From the NCBI RefSeq assembly GCF_905220365.1, contig NC_061138.1, positions 2,170,001-2,234,000 of the forward strand: a DNA stretch of 64,000 nucleotides. The letters are read 5' to 3'. The DNA comes from Vanessa cardui. Lineage: Eukaryota > Arthropoda > Insecta > Lepidoptera > Nymphalidae. Below are positions 20,615 through 30,724 of this stretch, piece by piece; the stretch's first letter is position 1; every line of letters starts with the position of its first letter. The position numbers and the translations under genes are program-made. The notes below the pieces were generated by a model. The model made no database searches. It saw nothing but the letters and a program-made list of their open reading frames with translations, and had not been told where the DNA came from.

Positions 20615-21212
20615 GTTATTAGACTCTCTTCGGGATGTTCTTAACTTAGGAATACTCACTGTTGCGTCGCAATATATGTATTTACAACAATATTATGTAT
20701 ATTCACAGTTACCTTGATCACTTTGATAAAATCAGTGATAACCATTGTATGGGCACTAGGAGTAAGGATAAGCTTATAACGCCAAGTTACCGACTCCGCA
20801 AAGTCAATAAATCCTTCTTGGGGCAAGGTATCCGTTTCTACAATAAAATTCCACAGACATTTTTAACTTTGCCGTTTTTTAAATTCAAATCTATTGAAGA
20901 AAGGACATTGGTAGAAAAAGTATACTATTCGATAAAAGATTTTATAGATGATAAAAAAGCGTGAAGTTAATACCTGTTGATTTCCAAGTAGGATATATTA
21001 ATTTAAATAAATGTATTTAACTAACACGGCTTTGTATTATTTAAATGTTAAAAAAGAGTAACTACTGATTTTTTTGCCGGTTCTTCTCGATATAATCTAC
21101 TTTCCGAACCGGTGGTAGCTTCACTTAATTGTAAAATGACGATTCAAAAGTGCTTGTAAAAGCCTACTTGAATAAAGTTTATTTTGATTTGATTTGATTT
21201 GATTATAAGGCT
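20615..21212 (+). mobile_element. LINE-E 3' portion with reverse-transcriptase C-terminus
   Basis: The coding remnant reads LNLGILTVASQYMY, then after a frameshift near 20,690 continues to FLGQGIRFYNKIPQTF and VEKVYYSIKDFIDDKKA, with its stop at 20,962-20,964. This is the conserved tail after the RT domain in lepidopteran Jockey/CR1-like LINEs. The 3' UTR follows, with GGTTCTTCTCGATATAATC, ACCGGTGGTAGCTTC and a TTTGATTTGATTTGATT tail. It is 5'-truncated. Confidence 0.85.
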
Positions 21213-21383
21213 TATTATACTAGTTAGAGGAAAACGCCTGGATTTAGGCTCGAGTTCCATCACAGGATTGATTGAACACTACTTGTGAATATCAGTTTAT
21301 TAAACTGTTTATTTGAAAAGCGAAGACAGATCTACGATAGATCCGATCAAAAACTGTTGACAATTATATTAGAATTGTTCTTT

Positions 21384-21452
21384 GGAGGTAGAATGTAAGA
21401 TGGGTGGGTAGTACCCAATCTGGTGGACATACACATAGCCCTGCCAATAAGT
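21384..21452 (-). repeat. Rep-C fragment
   Basis: AGATGGGTGGGTAGTACCC and CATAGCCCTGCCAATAAG are the reverse of the Rep-C start. Confidence 0.55.
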
Positions 21453-21498
21453 AGATATTTTTAGTTAATTTAACTGTCATAAATATGTGGTTTTCCTA

Positions 21499-21722
21499 CG
21501 ACATCCGTGGTCGAGTAGTGTATACACTGGTTTTCAATGATACGCCACTCCGAGATCCCGGGTTCGATTGCCAGCCAAGTTTATGTAGAAAAAGTTCATT
21601 AGTTGTCTATGTTGTCTTGGGTTTGGGTATTTGTGGTACCATCGTCACCTCTAATTTTCCATAACACAAGTGATACTTACATTGGGATCAGAGTAATGTA
21701 AGTGTAGTATGTGATGTTTTAC
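21499..21722 (+). mobile_element. SINE-B copy
   Basis: A box TGGTCGAGTAG and B box GGTTCGATTGCC are preserved. The body TTGTCTTGGGTTTGGG and the end CATTGGGATCAGAGTAATG match 16,196-16,440. The (TTTA)n tail is lost. Confidence 0.85.
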
Positions 21723-22072
21723 AATATTATAAAAGTTAATATATTGACTGAAAATGTCAAGAGAGTTGATACAAACTCACAGAACGATAAATACATCGGC
21801 TTTCTTACGACATAAAATTTTCCACGAAAACGAATAGTATTAAAAAAATCCACACAATCTAAATGCGTCGCCATCGTCGCTTGTCTTATATTTTATCGGC
21901 GCATAAATATCACTAACTGACCTATCCACGTTTTTGTCAATTTGCGTATCGCTTCCGTATTTCAACGAAATGCGCAGACAACATTTGAGACCTTTAAAAA
22001 ACTAATGTCACCGCAGATTAATCAACTATGTGTATAATTATATTGTAAATTCCTATGTTAATTCGAATGATA
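21723..22072. other. Spacer with moderate GC
   Basis: No repeat identified. CGCATAAATATCACTAACTGACC and CGTATCGCTTCCGTATTTC are notable but unexplained. Confidence 0.35.
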
Positions 22073-22080
22073 ACGTAACT

Positions 22081-22379
22081 CAGAGTCGGATTTAAAGGTG
22101 TGGAGGCCCCGGGGCCAGAAAGCAGTGAGGGCCCTAGACAAACAGAAGCGTGAACAACCTAATAATTATATTATTATGAATTAATTAGTTTATTTATTTC
22201 AATCAGTAAGCTATGAATTGTTTCATATTTGTATCGGTAACTTTTAAAATATTAAATAGTAACATTATTATAATTTGACTATATCTCAGTATTTGTTAAC
22301 TTGCTGAAAACTGTGGCCCCCTCTCATGTGGAGGCCCCAGGGCAGTTGCCCCGGTTGCCTTCCCCTAAATACGGCCCTG
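22081..22379. mobile_element. hAT-type MITE with exact 8-bp target duplication
   Basis: Terminal inverted repeats start CAGAGTCGGATTTA and CAGGGCCGTATTTAG (on opposite strands), and subterminal AGGCCCC blocks flank an AT-rich core. ACGTAACT occurs on both sides (22,073-22,080 and 22,380-22,387). The CAGGG ends and 8-bp duplication are the hAT signature. No transposase is encoded. Confidence 0.92.
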
Positions 22380-22540
22380 ACGTAACTACATTTGTAAGAG
22401 ATTTGTTGAGAAAATATTTCGTATCGTAAATCACTTGTATGTACTCTTCCTGATTCCGTATCTGTTTGTAGGCCCTCGGTTTGATTCAGATTTGATTGAG
22501 ATTCATTTAAATTTAAGTATACAGAATAGGTATATCTACA

Positions 22541-22745
22541 TATACGATTTGTCGCCCGCGGTTTCAGTTGCGTTTGAGGGGGTTGATTGTTATGAGTCAG
22601 GTATAAAGTAGTCTATGTCCTTTTTTGGAGTTCGAGTTTGCTTTACACCAAATTTCATAATGTTTGGTTCATTGGTTTGTTCGTGAAAGAGCGACAAACC
22701 GACGAACAGACAGAGTTTCTTTCACATTTATAATATTAAGTATAG
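22541..22745 (-). mobile_element. Hel-2 Helitron-like
   Basis: TTGTCGCCCGCGGTTTCAG start, GTAGTCTATGTCC, TGGTTTGTTCGTGAAAGAGCG and an AATATTAAGTATAG end. The CTAG end is mutated. Confidence 0.65.
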
Positions 22746-22789
22746 ATGTGTCGTAATAATTAAGAAATATATATTTTTATACATATTTT

Positions 22790-22925
22790 TTTATGATATA
22801 GGTAAGCAGACGAAGAAATGAGCCACTTGATGGCGAGTGGTCACCGCCGTCCATAGCTAATGGTGTAAGAAATATTAACAATTCCTCACATCCCCAATGC
22901 ACCACCAACCTTGTCAACTATAATA
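22790..22925 (-). repeat. Rep-C 3' part
   Basis: GAGCCACTTGATGGCGAGTGG, CACCGCCGTCCATAG and TGTAAGAAATATTAACAATTCC are the reverse of the Rep-C end. Confidence 0.7.
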
Positions 22926-23037
22926 TTGTGTTTCTTGTGTCAGTTAATGATCTGTGTTTTATAAGAAACTAAGCTGATAAATTGACAGAATTACTGAATT
23001 ATTGATAATCAAACGAATTTAATATTTACTATAATTA

Positions 23038-23334
23038 CATCTGTCCCTATGTATGCTTAGATCTTTAAAATAACGCAATGATTTTGATGCGGTTTTTAAA
23101 ATATTAAATTCGAGAGAAAAGTTTTTGTATACAATACATGAACAATATAGTTAAGAAATACTGATAGTTTTAGGAGTTTCTAAAGTTACGTCGTAAATAA
23201 CACATTTTTGGGCTTACATTGCAAACGCGGGCTGAAACGTACAAAATAAATCAAAATACTATTAACGTTGTAAAACATTCTGTAGTAAATTTAGTATCAG
23301 CGTTTCATCCGCGCAAAGCCGCGTGAGTCGCTAG
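23038..23334 (+). mobile_element. Hel-3 Helitron-like
   Basis: CTGTCCCTATGTATGCTTAG, GATTTTGATGCGG and the end GCGCAAAGCCGCGTGAGTCGCTAG next to T. The family is shared by eight copies here. Confidence 0.65.
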
Positions 23335-23429
23335 TATTTAATAATTGACCCTTTGTTTAAATTTTAATATGAATTTTAAAATTTAGAATCGAATACGAAC
23401 GCAAAGGTGATGTAAATCAAACGAAACAA

Positions 23430-23640
23430 CAGATGCCAAAAATAATACAAATGGCCGCTGTCAGGATACGTTCGTGAAATAATCCATTTTTGAGACGTAA
23501 CCAATTTGTCTTGAACGTGACTTATATTGTCTGAAGTCTGCGCCCGTTGTCTATTTCGACTCGTCTATAAAACCGCGCCCACGGCGTGCGTCACGATCAC
23601 AGCCAAACATGGAGACATGTGTCTCATTCAAACAATAAAT
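23430..23640 (+). promoter_or_regulatory. Candidate TATA promoter (or solo LTR fragment)
   Basis: TATAAAA at 23,566-23,572 sits in CG-rich DNA. Initiator-like TCACG and TCACAG lie about 27 and 33 bases downstream, an ATG is at 23,609-23,611 and AATAAA at about 23,634. The short reading frame stops after nine codons with no clear donor. The TATA to AATAAA spacing could equally be a retroelement LTR core. Nothing downstream encodes a protein. Confidence 0.3.
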
Positions 23641-23923
23641 TCACATGAGTTTTCATTTCCCTTTCATTAAATAGATTCATTAATTCATCTATCTATATAT
23701 ATAAAATAACATGTTGACTGATTCAACAACGCCGAGCGTTAACTGTTACTTAGGGGTCTGAAATTTGGTGAGTAGGATCATTTTAATGAGTAGACACCCG
23801 CTAAGGAAGGAATTTTGGTAATTCTAACCCTAAGGGAGTGAAATAGGGGTTAAAAGCTTTTATGGAAATTTGACAGTTTTTAAGAGAAAAAAAAAACAAG
23901 AAATGAAATACACACCAATGGGG

Positions 23924-23926
<3 letters not shown>

Positions 23927-23958
<32 letters not shown>

Positions 23959-24608
23959 GCTGGAAAAACGCTTTGCGCGCTTCCCCCACGTGATGGAAAG
24001 TGGGGGGGTGTGTGGGACTCCCCGGAGCCCTGAACGCCTAGTGCGCCCAAGCACACCGGGTTTACCCACTAAAAAACCAGCGGTACCCTCTCCGTCTTTC
24101 GGCGGACGCCACGGGATCGCTTACGCATGCTACCGTGACGCCCTGACGGTCGGCCCGCTTATACGGGCCTCCAACAGCTAGGGGGGATTCCCAGGGTACT
24201 GGGACCCCCCCTGGTCCCTACGGCGCCTATTGAGGCGGAGGGAGAAGATGCGCGTAGCGCCTTTTCCTTCTCCCCGGTCGTCTTCTACGGAGCGAGTCAG
24301 CGGCGGCATTTTTTTTCCCGCTCCCGCTCCGCTGCTTCCTTCTGCGACATGACACTTTCGCAGAAGGAGCGCATCTCTGACCAGCACACCTCGCTACCGA
24401 GCATGGTGATGATAACGCTCGGTAGCGAGAGGTCTCCGCCCATAGTCGCCGCAAGGATGTGCCTCTGGGGCCCCCACGCAGCACACTCGTACAGGGTGTG
24501 GTACGCCGTGTCCACTGGCGCACCACACTCGTGGCAGGAGGGTGACTCCTCCCGCCGCGCTATCCCGTGCAGGTACTTACCGAAGCATCCGTGTCCGGTA
24601 AGTACCTG
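23927..24608 (-). mobile_element. R1-clade LINE, 5'-truncated insertion
   Basis: A 682-bp, GC-rich insertion begins on the + strand with 30 T (its poly-A tail, minus strand) and is flanked by ACACCAATGGGGGCC (23,912-23,926 and 24,609-24,623). This is a textbook target-primed reverse-transcription product. Truncation fell exactly at the glutamine codon that starts the coding remnant. The clean tail and duplication point to recent insertion. It lies in a Helitron rather than 28S rDNA, so it belongs to a non-rDNA-specific R1-type lineage. Confidence 0.95.
24297..24608 (-). pseudogene. R1-clade LINE ORF2 C-terminus with CCHC zinc knuckle
   Basis: The last 103 codons of an R1-type reverse transcriptase polyprotein. 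It opens QVLTGHGCFGKYLHGIARRE, the motif that precedes the C-terminal knuckle in R1 elements. A C-X2-C-X8-H-X4-C zinc knuckle (residues C-H-E-C to H-T-L-Y-E-C) follows, then a helical tail rich in E, K and R that ends CRR-stop. The reading frame is fully open, so decay is minimal, but reverse transcriptase and endonuclease domains are absent. GC-rich codon use contrasts sharply with the local AT bias. ORFs in other frames here are shadows. Confidence 0.93.
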
Positions 24609-24764
24609 ACACCAATGGGGGCCTTAAATTAACATAATATTTTACGTTAATCTGTAAGTATATTCAACTTTCACGCAATGCCACGGGTAACTGCTAGCAG
24701 TAGATATCGGAGGTACTAATATGTATAACAACAGTGAATACATTTAAAAATATGCTTGTTAACT

Positions 24765-24880
24765 TTCTGGTAGGGCTTTGTGTCTTGTAATTGTGACTAT
24801 AATACTCGGTATTGTTGTTTTTGAAGGGTGAGTGACTCAGTGTACAGGCACAAGGGACATAACATCAAACTCCGTCGTCG
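24765..24880 (+). repeat. Rep-C fragment with internal deletion
   Basis: TCTGGTAGGGCTTTGTG, GAAGGGTGAGTGACTCAGTG and CAGGCACAAGGGACATAAC are present. About 60 bp of the middle is missing. Confidence 0.65.
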
Positions 24881-25284
24881 AAGTCGTTAGCCCACCTTGC
24901 CATTTTATGAAAATAAAATAACAATTTCGTTACAAATTGTGTTTATTTTTTAAGATACAAAACAGTGTGATATCTTCTTTGGAATGTAAGTCTCAGAGAA
25001 ATCTGTGTTTAATAAAACTCCACTCAAAAAACGCACTTTAATAATAATAATAGCATTCACTAATAACTCGATGTAGGTCTTGGGTTCCCATCTTGGGGTT
25101 GATCCAAACAAGGTAACGTTTTTCTTTAAGAAAATAAACTTTATTGACATAGATCCGGTAAAATCGTTGCATAATCTGAAAATTATTTATTCAATTTACA
25201 TATAAGTTTGGAATAGCAATTTTAAAGACAAAAATAAATGTATTTTTTCTATCACTTGAATGTAGATTATATCGATAAGAACTC

Positions 25285-25510
25285 AAAAAATCAAAATCAA
25301 AATAAACTTTATTCAAGTGGGCTTTTACAAGCACTTTTGAATCATCAATTAACAATTAAGTAAAGCTACCACCGGTTCGGAAAGTAGTTTCTACCGAGAA
25401 GAACTGGCAAGAAACTCAGTAGTTACTCTTTTTCAACATTTAAAAAATATAAAGTCATGTTAGTTAGTACAATTATTTAAATTAATATATCCTGCCTGGA
25501 AGTAGCCCGA
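25285..25510 (-). mobile_element. LINE-E 3' UTR
   Basis: TCAAAATCAAAATAAACTT, CTACCACCGGTTCGGAAAGTAG and GAGAAGAACTGGCAAGAAACTC match the 3' UTRs at 19.4 and 29.35 kb. Truncated before the ORF. Confidence 0.85.
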
Positions 25511-25689
25511 ATCAGCAGTTACTCGGTACTTCATACAAAATCACCAAAATACAATTGAGTATCAGGGAAAACCCTGCATCTCGTGAAAATTCTCGTAATA
25601 CAAATACCAAACGTTGACATATGAAATCTGTAGTACTTCAACAAAAGAGGAACATCGGTAAAGGCAGTTACACATTATATATTGACCAT

Positions 25690-25860
25690 TTCGAAGGCTC
25701 AACCTTGTCCCCGACATCAAAGGACCCGTCAACAATGCATTTTTAAATTCAGCTCACACACCGCGCAATATCGCCGGGGCCCTCAGCCTCGCCTCCGCCG
25801 GCCCCTAATCCGCGCCGTGAAGATATTTTCGCGACACGTTGGCCTCTTAAATTAGCGATT
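25690..25860. other. GC-rich unique patch
   Basis: ATCGCCGGGGCCCTCAGCC, CCGCCGGCCCCTAATCCGCG and CGCGACACG form one of the most GC-rich non-LINE stretches. A weak match, ATTGCCCCGGGTCCTCAACC at 34.70 kb, hints at a repeated or duplicated element. No ORF is supported. Confidence 0.25.
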
Positions 25861-26640
25861 TTACATATATTACTTATATATATGAACTGACGTGTACATA
25901 TAGTAATTTGTATATCTGACGTGTATTATGTAACACGGCAATATTGTGTTACAGAGTATGTCTCAGGATATTATTTTATATGAGATATCCCTTATATTTT
26001 TAAAAACTTTTAGATGGGAGAGCAAATATAAAAAGAAAGATAATTACTTTTTCTGACTAGGATAACTGAAATTGTCGACTTTTCTCTTTCTTAATGTGCA
26101 TGTATTATACTTATAATATTCGTCGTCTTTAATAATTCTATTTATTGAAGAAAAGCCGCTTTAAAATACATTGCGTGGCGAAGCTTGAGAGATCGGAAAG
26201 CGACTTTGTTTACATTACTTTCATTTACACATTTCATTTATTAGAACATCAATTATAATTATCGTATCAAATTTTTTACCTTTGTTAAAATGAGCTTAAA
26301 ATGAGAACTGCTGGCTTAATCTTGTTCCAGTTTACATATCAACAATTATTAACATTTGATATCAGACAATAGTTAAGGTTGGGTGCCCTAACAACAGTTT
26401 GCGAGCGCCGAAGTGCCTTCACGTCTCGTTATATAACCTTGTTTAAGAGTAATTTCATCTTTGGCTGGTCCGTAGAAAATAATTAGACACTTTTATTAAT
26501 TATAAAAACGTTTGATCAAGACGTTAAAAAAGTTATTGCCGGCTGCCGAGCTATCTCAACAATTATTCATAGCTACGAACACGCTGGTGGACGTAAATAA
26601 TAAAGCATTTTTTTATTAATTAAAAATAACTTAATAAAAA
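25861..26640. other. AT-rich spacer
   Basis: No gene. A small GC-richer block lies at 26,390-26,440. Confidence 0.4.
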
Positions 26641-26642
26641 AT

Positions 26643-26675
26643 GATCGTCGCGGGACGCCCGGCAGATGTGGAACG
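26643..26675. other. GC-rich block shared with 11.15 kb
   Basis: GTCGCGGGACGCCCGGCAGA is the near-exact reverse complement of the block at 11,155-11,181, in otherwise unrelated AT-rich flanks. Confidence 0.4.
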
Positions 26676-27334
26676 TTTTATGATGTTTATTGGAATATTT
26701 AATAATTAAATAAATCCAATTAATAAATATGGAAAACAAACATTTATTAATTTATTAGATTTGCTAGCGATTTTTACATTGTCTCTCTCTCTAACATAAA
26801 TATATTGTTCGGTAATATACATATATAGGTTATGTAAAATCATTTAAAAGCAAATACTACATGCTAATGATAGTAGTAATGACTATAGCTGGCTACAACA
26901 ACAAAAGTGAAAAAGAAAGAACAATATTTGTACATATGTATATTTCGGCTTAAATATTACTTTGATATATGGACATTTATTTAGACTTATAAAAGTAAGG
27001 ACTAAAATACAATTTTAACTGAATTTTATAAATAATACGCACATTAATTTAAAGTTAAATAACAAAAAAGATTTGTAAAATAAATATTTTTTTTTTGTTA
27101 TTGACTATTCTTTCGAATGCATGCATGTATTAATAAGCCACTTCACTGATGATAAAGGGGCATGATGGTTCAACCAGCGTCATGACATTTGCTGTTACTT
27201 ACGAGTCCAACTTACCCCCAAAACAAGATACATCTTATGTGTACTACATGACAAAAAAATCGCATATCTTCTTCATCCTCCTGCCCTTATCCCAATTTTA
27301 TTTGAGGGCGGCGCAGCATCTTCTTCTATACTTC
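26676..27334. other. AT-rich spacer
   Basis: No gene or clear repeat. Confidence 0.4.
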
Positions 27335-27554
27335 TCTGTCGCACGTCATCGCATATCAAAACTACTCAACGGATTTTGATGCGGTTTTTTTAATAGATAG
27401 AGTGATTCGAGAGGAAGGTTTTTATATATAGGACAATACAGTAAAGAAACACTGATCATTTTAGAAGTTTGAAATGTGATGTAGTAAATAAACAAATTTT
27501 GTAGTATATTTAGTATTAGTATTGCACCCGTGCGAAACCAGGGCGGGTCGCTAG
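27335..27554 (+). mobile_element. Hel-3 Helitron-like
   Basis: CAACGGATTTTGATGCGGTTTTTTT, GATTCGAGAGGAAGG and the end TGCACCCGTGCGAAACCAGG..GTCGCTAG next to T. Confidence 0.7.
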
Positions 27555-27629
27555 TATAAATAAAAATACTAAAAATATAATTGTTATCATTCATAAGCTT
27601 TTTTACATCCCGCTGTTTTAATGGCTCCC

Positions 27630-27790
27630 CGAAGGAGGAATCGATGCGGCCATAAATCGACGGCCCTAGGCGACACGACGTGAATATTATTATAACTCGC
27701 GTTTATTACGGATCAGACGTCCCGGGAGCGGTGGACGGGAGATTACTGAAAAATTATCACCGCTCGCGCCGACTTCGAATGAATTATATA
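27630..27790. promoter_or_regulatory. Candidate conserved regulatory island
   Basis: Unique GC-rich DNA with GGCCATAAATCGACGGCC, the homeodomain/Abd-B-like CGTTTATTACGG and an 8-bp inverted repeat GAGCGGTG/CACCGCTC (27,726-27,733 and 27,758-27,765). No ORF persists. The motifs are seen; enhancer function is inferred. Confidence 0.3.
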
Positions 27791-27839
27791 CAGGAAATGT
27801 GCGTAACATAGCGTTAGTAATACAACCTCTTATGGGAAA

Positions 27840-28230
27840 CTAGTAGTCGCCCGCGGCGTTAGGGTTTTAGGGTGTCGGTTGTCAGGTGTCCAGGTAAAAG
27901 AGTAGCCTACAGGTCCTTTCTTGGAGTTTGAGTTTCATCATCATCATTTCAGCCGTGATACGTCCACTGCTGGACATAGGCCTCCCCCAAAGATGACCAC
28001 AACGACCGGTCTTGTGCAGCCTGCAACCAGCGTCTTCCCGCGACCTTCACCAGGTCGTCGGACCGCCTCGTGTGGGTGTACCCACGCTGCGTCTTCCGGT
28101 CCGTGATCGCCACACGAAAATTTGAGTTTGAGTTTGCTGCATAGCAAATTTCATCAAATTCGGTTCAGCAGTTTGGTCATCAAAGAGTGACAGACAGACA
28201 GAGAGCCAGGGTTACTTTCACATGAATGTA
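27840..28230 (-). mobile_element. Hel-2 Helitron-like split by a LINE tail
   Basis: CTAGTAGTCGCCCGCGG start and TAGCCTACAGGTCC left part. After the insertion it continues GCTGCATAGCAAATTTCATC, CGGTTCAGCAGTTTGG and ACAGACAGACAG. The two halves join in register. Confidence 0.75.
27936..28123 (-). mobile_element. Short LINE tail nested in Hel-2 with 12-bp duplication
   Basis: A 188-bp GC-rich piece starts CATCATCATCATTTCAGCC (a GATGATGATG tail on the minus strand) and contains GTCCACTGCTGGACATAGGC. GAGTTTGAGTTT flanks it at 27,924-27,935 and 28,124-28,135. The (GAT)n tail fits an RTE-like LINE 3' end. Clade assignment is inferred. Confidence 0.85.
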
Positions 28231-28370
28231 ACTACCAAGAAAATTTATAATATACTATCAAAATGAATTTATAGCCTGTCACATAGGTGATGATTCTTTG
28301 GTTAACATAAATACCTTATTAGTATTATATAAAAATCTTTTAAAGTATTTGGAAGTTATAGTAATATCTC

Positions 28371-28569
28371 ACATACACATTTTAATCCCAATGTAAAGCA
28401 CTTGAGTTATGGAAAATCAGAAGTAAAGACGGTACCACAAACACCCAGACCCAAAACAACATAGAAAACTAATGATAATCTACATCGACTCAGCCGGAAT
28501 CGAACCCAGGACCAGGGAGTGGCGTACCCATGAAAACCGGTGTGCACACCACTCGACCACGGAGGTCGT
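28371..28569 (-). mobile_element. SINE-B copy
   Basis: AATCCCAATGTAAAG, GGTACCACAAACACCCAGACCC, B-box complement GGAATCGAACCC and A-box complement CCACTCGACCACGG. It lacks the (TAAA)n tail. Confidence 0.85.
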
Positions 28570-29345
28570 CAATAATGTCAATGAATACCTAATAAACATA
28601 TGTACATTATAAGCAAAATGTTATGAATTGCATAAAGATATGGCTATAATATGAACTACAATATCCTTTGTATCCAAAACCTTGGGTCACAACAGAAACT
28701 ACTACGCCACGAAAAGCATCCATATTGGGTTCATCATTGTAAATTCAATATTACATTGTGTACATTCATCAAACCCGTGACAATAACTAATAATAAAATC
28801 TAAAATAAATAATATAACTATTGAAGCCATAGCCATAGCCGTACGGCAATCAGTTGACTATACTATCTTTGAAAATGAATTAAAAATTTATCATAATTTT
28901 TCTTTAAAGTCTTAGAAAAGATAATTATAAGTTTTCTCTTTTATTCAAATTAAATATTACTTCAGTATGAGTGAGACAAAAACAAATCAGTTAATAGGTG
29001 ATAAATAACTTTGAATTGTATGTGATCTTAAGTATTTGTTAAAATACTATCTTAATACAGTGAAATGAGTATTTAGTAACGCAGACAACAAAGGGACGAT
29101 CTAGTTGTTTCAAAACGTTCGCGTAGGGCCATGTGTAGGGTTGCCATTTATATTAACTAATCAGGACGAAGATGTCCGTAATTTATTAACTTGAAATCGG
29201 GATATTCGATTCTAAAATATTTTCTTAATTTTAAATCTATATAATTTGAGTTGTACACTAATTATTGAAAATATAGCAATATGAAGTATTTAAACAAAAG
29301 CAGAATACGGTTTTATTAAATAGCTTTCTTGGAAGAAGAATCTTT
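28570..29345. other. AT-rich spacer
   Basis: No gene or repeat recognised. Confidence 0.45.
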
Positions 29346-29349
29346 TGAA

Positions 29350-29665
29350 TATCAAAATCAAAATCAAAATAAACTTTATTCAAGTAGGCTTTTACAAGCA
29401 CTTTTGAATCGTCATTTAACAATTAAGTGAAGCTACCACCGGTTTGGAAAGTAGATTCTACCGAGTAGAACCGGCAAGAAACTCAGTAGTTACTCTTTTT
29501 CAACATTTAAATAAATCCAAAGTCATGTTAGGTAATACAATTATTTAAATTAATATATCCTGCCTGGATGTCAACAGGTATTAATTCCACGCTTTTTTAT
29601 CATCTACAAAATCTTGTATCGAATAATATGTCTTTTTTACCAATGCTTTTTACGAAACGGCAAAG
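29350..29665 (-). mobile_element. LINE-E 3' end
   Basis: (AAAATC)n-type tail, AAACTTTATTCAAGTAGGC, ACCACCGGTTTGGAAAGTAG and TTATCATCTACAAAATCTTG, which is the reverse of codons for QDFVDDK. Well preserved. Confidence 0.88.
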
Positions 29666-29814
29666 ATAAAAATGTCTGCGGAATTTAATGAAATAACTAT
29701 CACTCCAGCCAGTCAATATTTCAACCTAATAAAAAGTGAAGATGAGTGAAGAATCATGTTCAAAATGCACGCGATTAACTAATATCTCTGCTATACTATG
29801 CATTAAAAACAGTT

Positions 29815-29932
29815 TTTTATTATAATCTTTAATAATGTTATAAATGTGAAAGTAACTCTGTCTGTAATTTGATGAAATTGGTATGAACCCCAAGAAGGGA
29901 CAGAGGCAACACTGGCCGCGATCGACTACTAG
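29815..29932 (+). mobile_element. Hel-2, internally deleted
   Basis: AATGTTATAAATGTGAAAGTAAC start and a CTAG-T end at 29,929-29,932. Most of the core is lost, leaving 118 bp. Confidence 0.55.
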
Positions 29933-29982
29933 TAAAATAATATATATTTTTCATCTAAGATATCCAAGTATTCACTTGGATG

Positions 29983-30270
29983 CACTTGGTGGTAGGGCTT
30001 TGTGCTAGCCCGTCTGGGTAGGTACCACCCACTCATCAGTTATTCTTCCGCCAAATAACAGTACTCAGTATTTCTGTGTTCCAGTTTGAAGGGTGAGCCA
30101 TTGTTACTACAGGCACAAGGGACATAACATCTTGGTTCACAAGGTTGGTGGTACATTGACGATGTAAATAATAGTTAATATTTCTTACAGCGTCATTGTC
30201 TATGGGTGATGGTGACCACTTATCATCAGGTGGCCCACATGCTCTTACGCCAACCTATAACATAAAAAAA
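29983..30270 (+). repeat. Rep-C, near full length
   Basis: All blocks in order: TTGGTGGTAGGGCTTTGTG, GTCTGGGTAGGTACCACCC, GAAGGGTGAGCCATTG, GGGACATAACATCTTGG, TTTCTTACAGCGTCATTG and TATCATCAGGTGGCCCACATG, then an A-rich end. It is non-coding. The A-rich end suggests a SINE-like retroposon, but no A/B boxes were found. Confidence 0.85.
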
Positions 30271-30720
30271 ATCTTTATTTGTAATACACTATTAATTTGA
30301 AAAAATGGTTTTATTTTAACTAGGACTAGTCCGCAAAATATCAAACAGGAGCGGACCCTTACCAGGTGGGACGGTTCGCTGACCGTCTGCATAACAAACG
30401 ATGGATAATATGTATTCTGTGCTTTATTCCGTTCAGTTAAGGATGATTTTGCAAAATTAATTTCGACGATCGCAAAAAATATGATTAAAATAAGGAACTT
30501 TTTTCTTATTGTGTTTGTATTACTCAATTACATTGTATACTACGAATGATCTATGCAAGTTAATAAAACATTTTTACGAAGTATTATTGTTCCTGTTGTA
30601 ATTAATAGTGTAAGCCAATTTTGTCCCAGAGATTATGGGATAGCTGCACATAGTAAATTGGTTGTGGATTCATATTAGAGAGCTGTAGGTGTGAAAAAAG
30701 AAGATTATCTAATGATTGCA
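30271..30720. other. AT-rich spacer
   Basis: A 90-codon minus ORF at 30,255-30,527 partly overlaps Rep-C and shows no domain. No gene supported. Confidence 0.4.
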
Positions 30721-30724
30721 ATTT

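Larger units (their letters stand above)
23690..24697 (+). mobile_element. Hel-4 Helitron-like element split by an R1-clade insertion
   Basis: The left part (23,690-23,911) has CTATATATATAAAATAAC, GGAAGGAATTTTGGTAATTC and AACCCTAAGGGAGTGAAATAGG. The right part (24,626-24,697) ends GCCACGGGTAACTGCTAG. They rejoin if 23,927-24,608 and one copy of the duplication are removed. It is related in reverse to 41,785-42,118. Confidence 0.6.

Noticed and set aside
23801..24181. Lysine-run ORFs around 23.9 kb
   Set aside because: The lysines are read from the LINE poly-A tail.
24227..24526. Arginine-rich proteins in other frames of the GC-rich block
   Set aside because: They are shadows of the R1 ORF2 frame, which carries the conserved QVLTGHGCFGKYL and CCHC motifs.
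27921..28147. Histidine-rich or GC-rich proteins at 27.9-28.1 kb
   Set aside because: The frames lie in the (CAT)n-started LINE tail and cross its target duplications.
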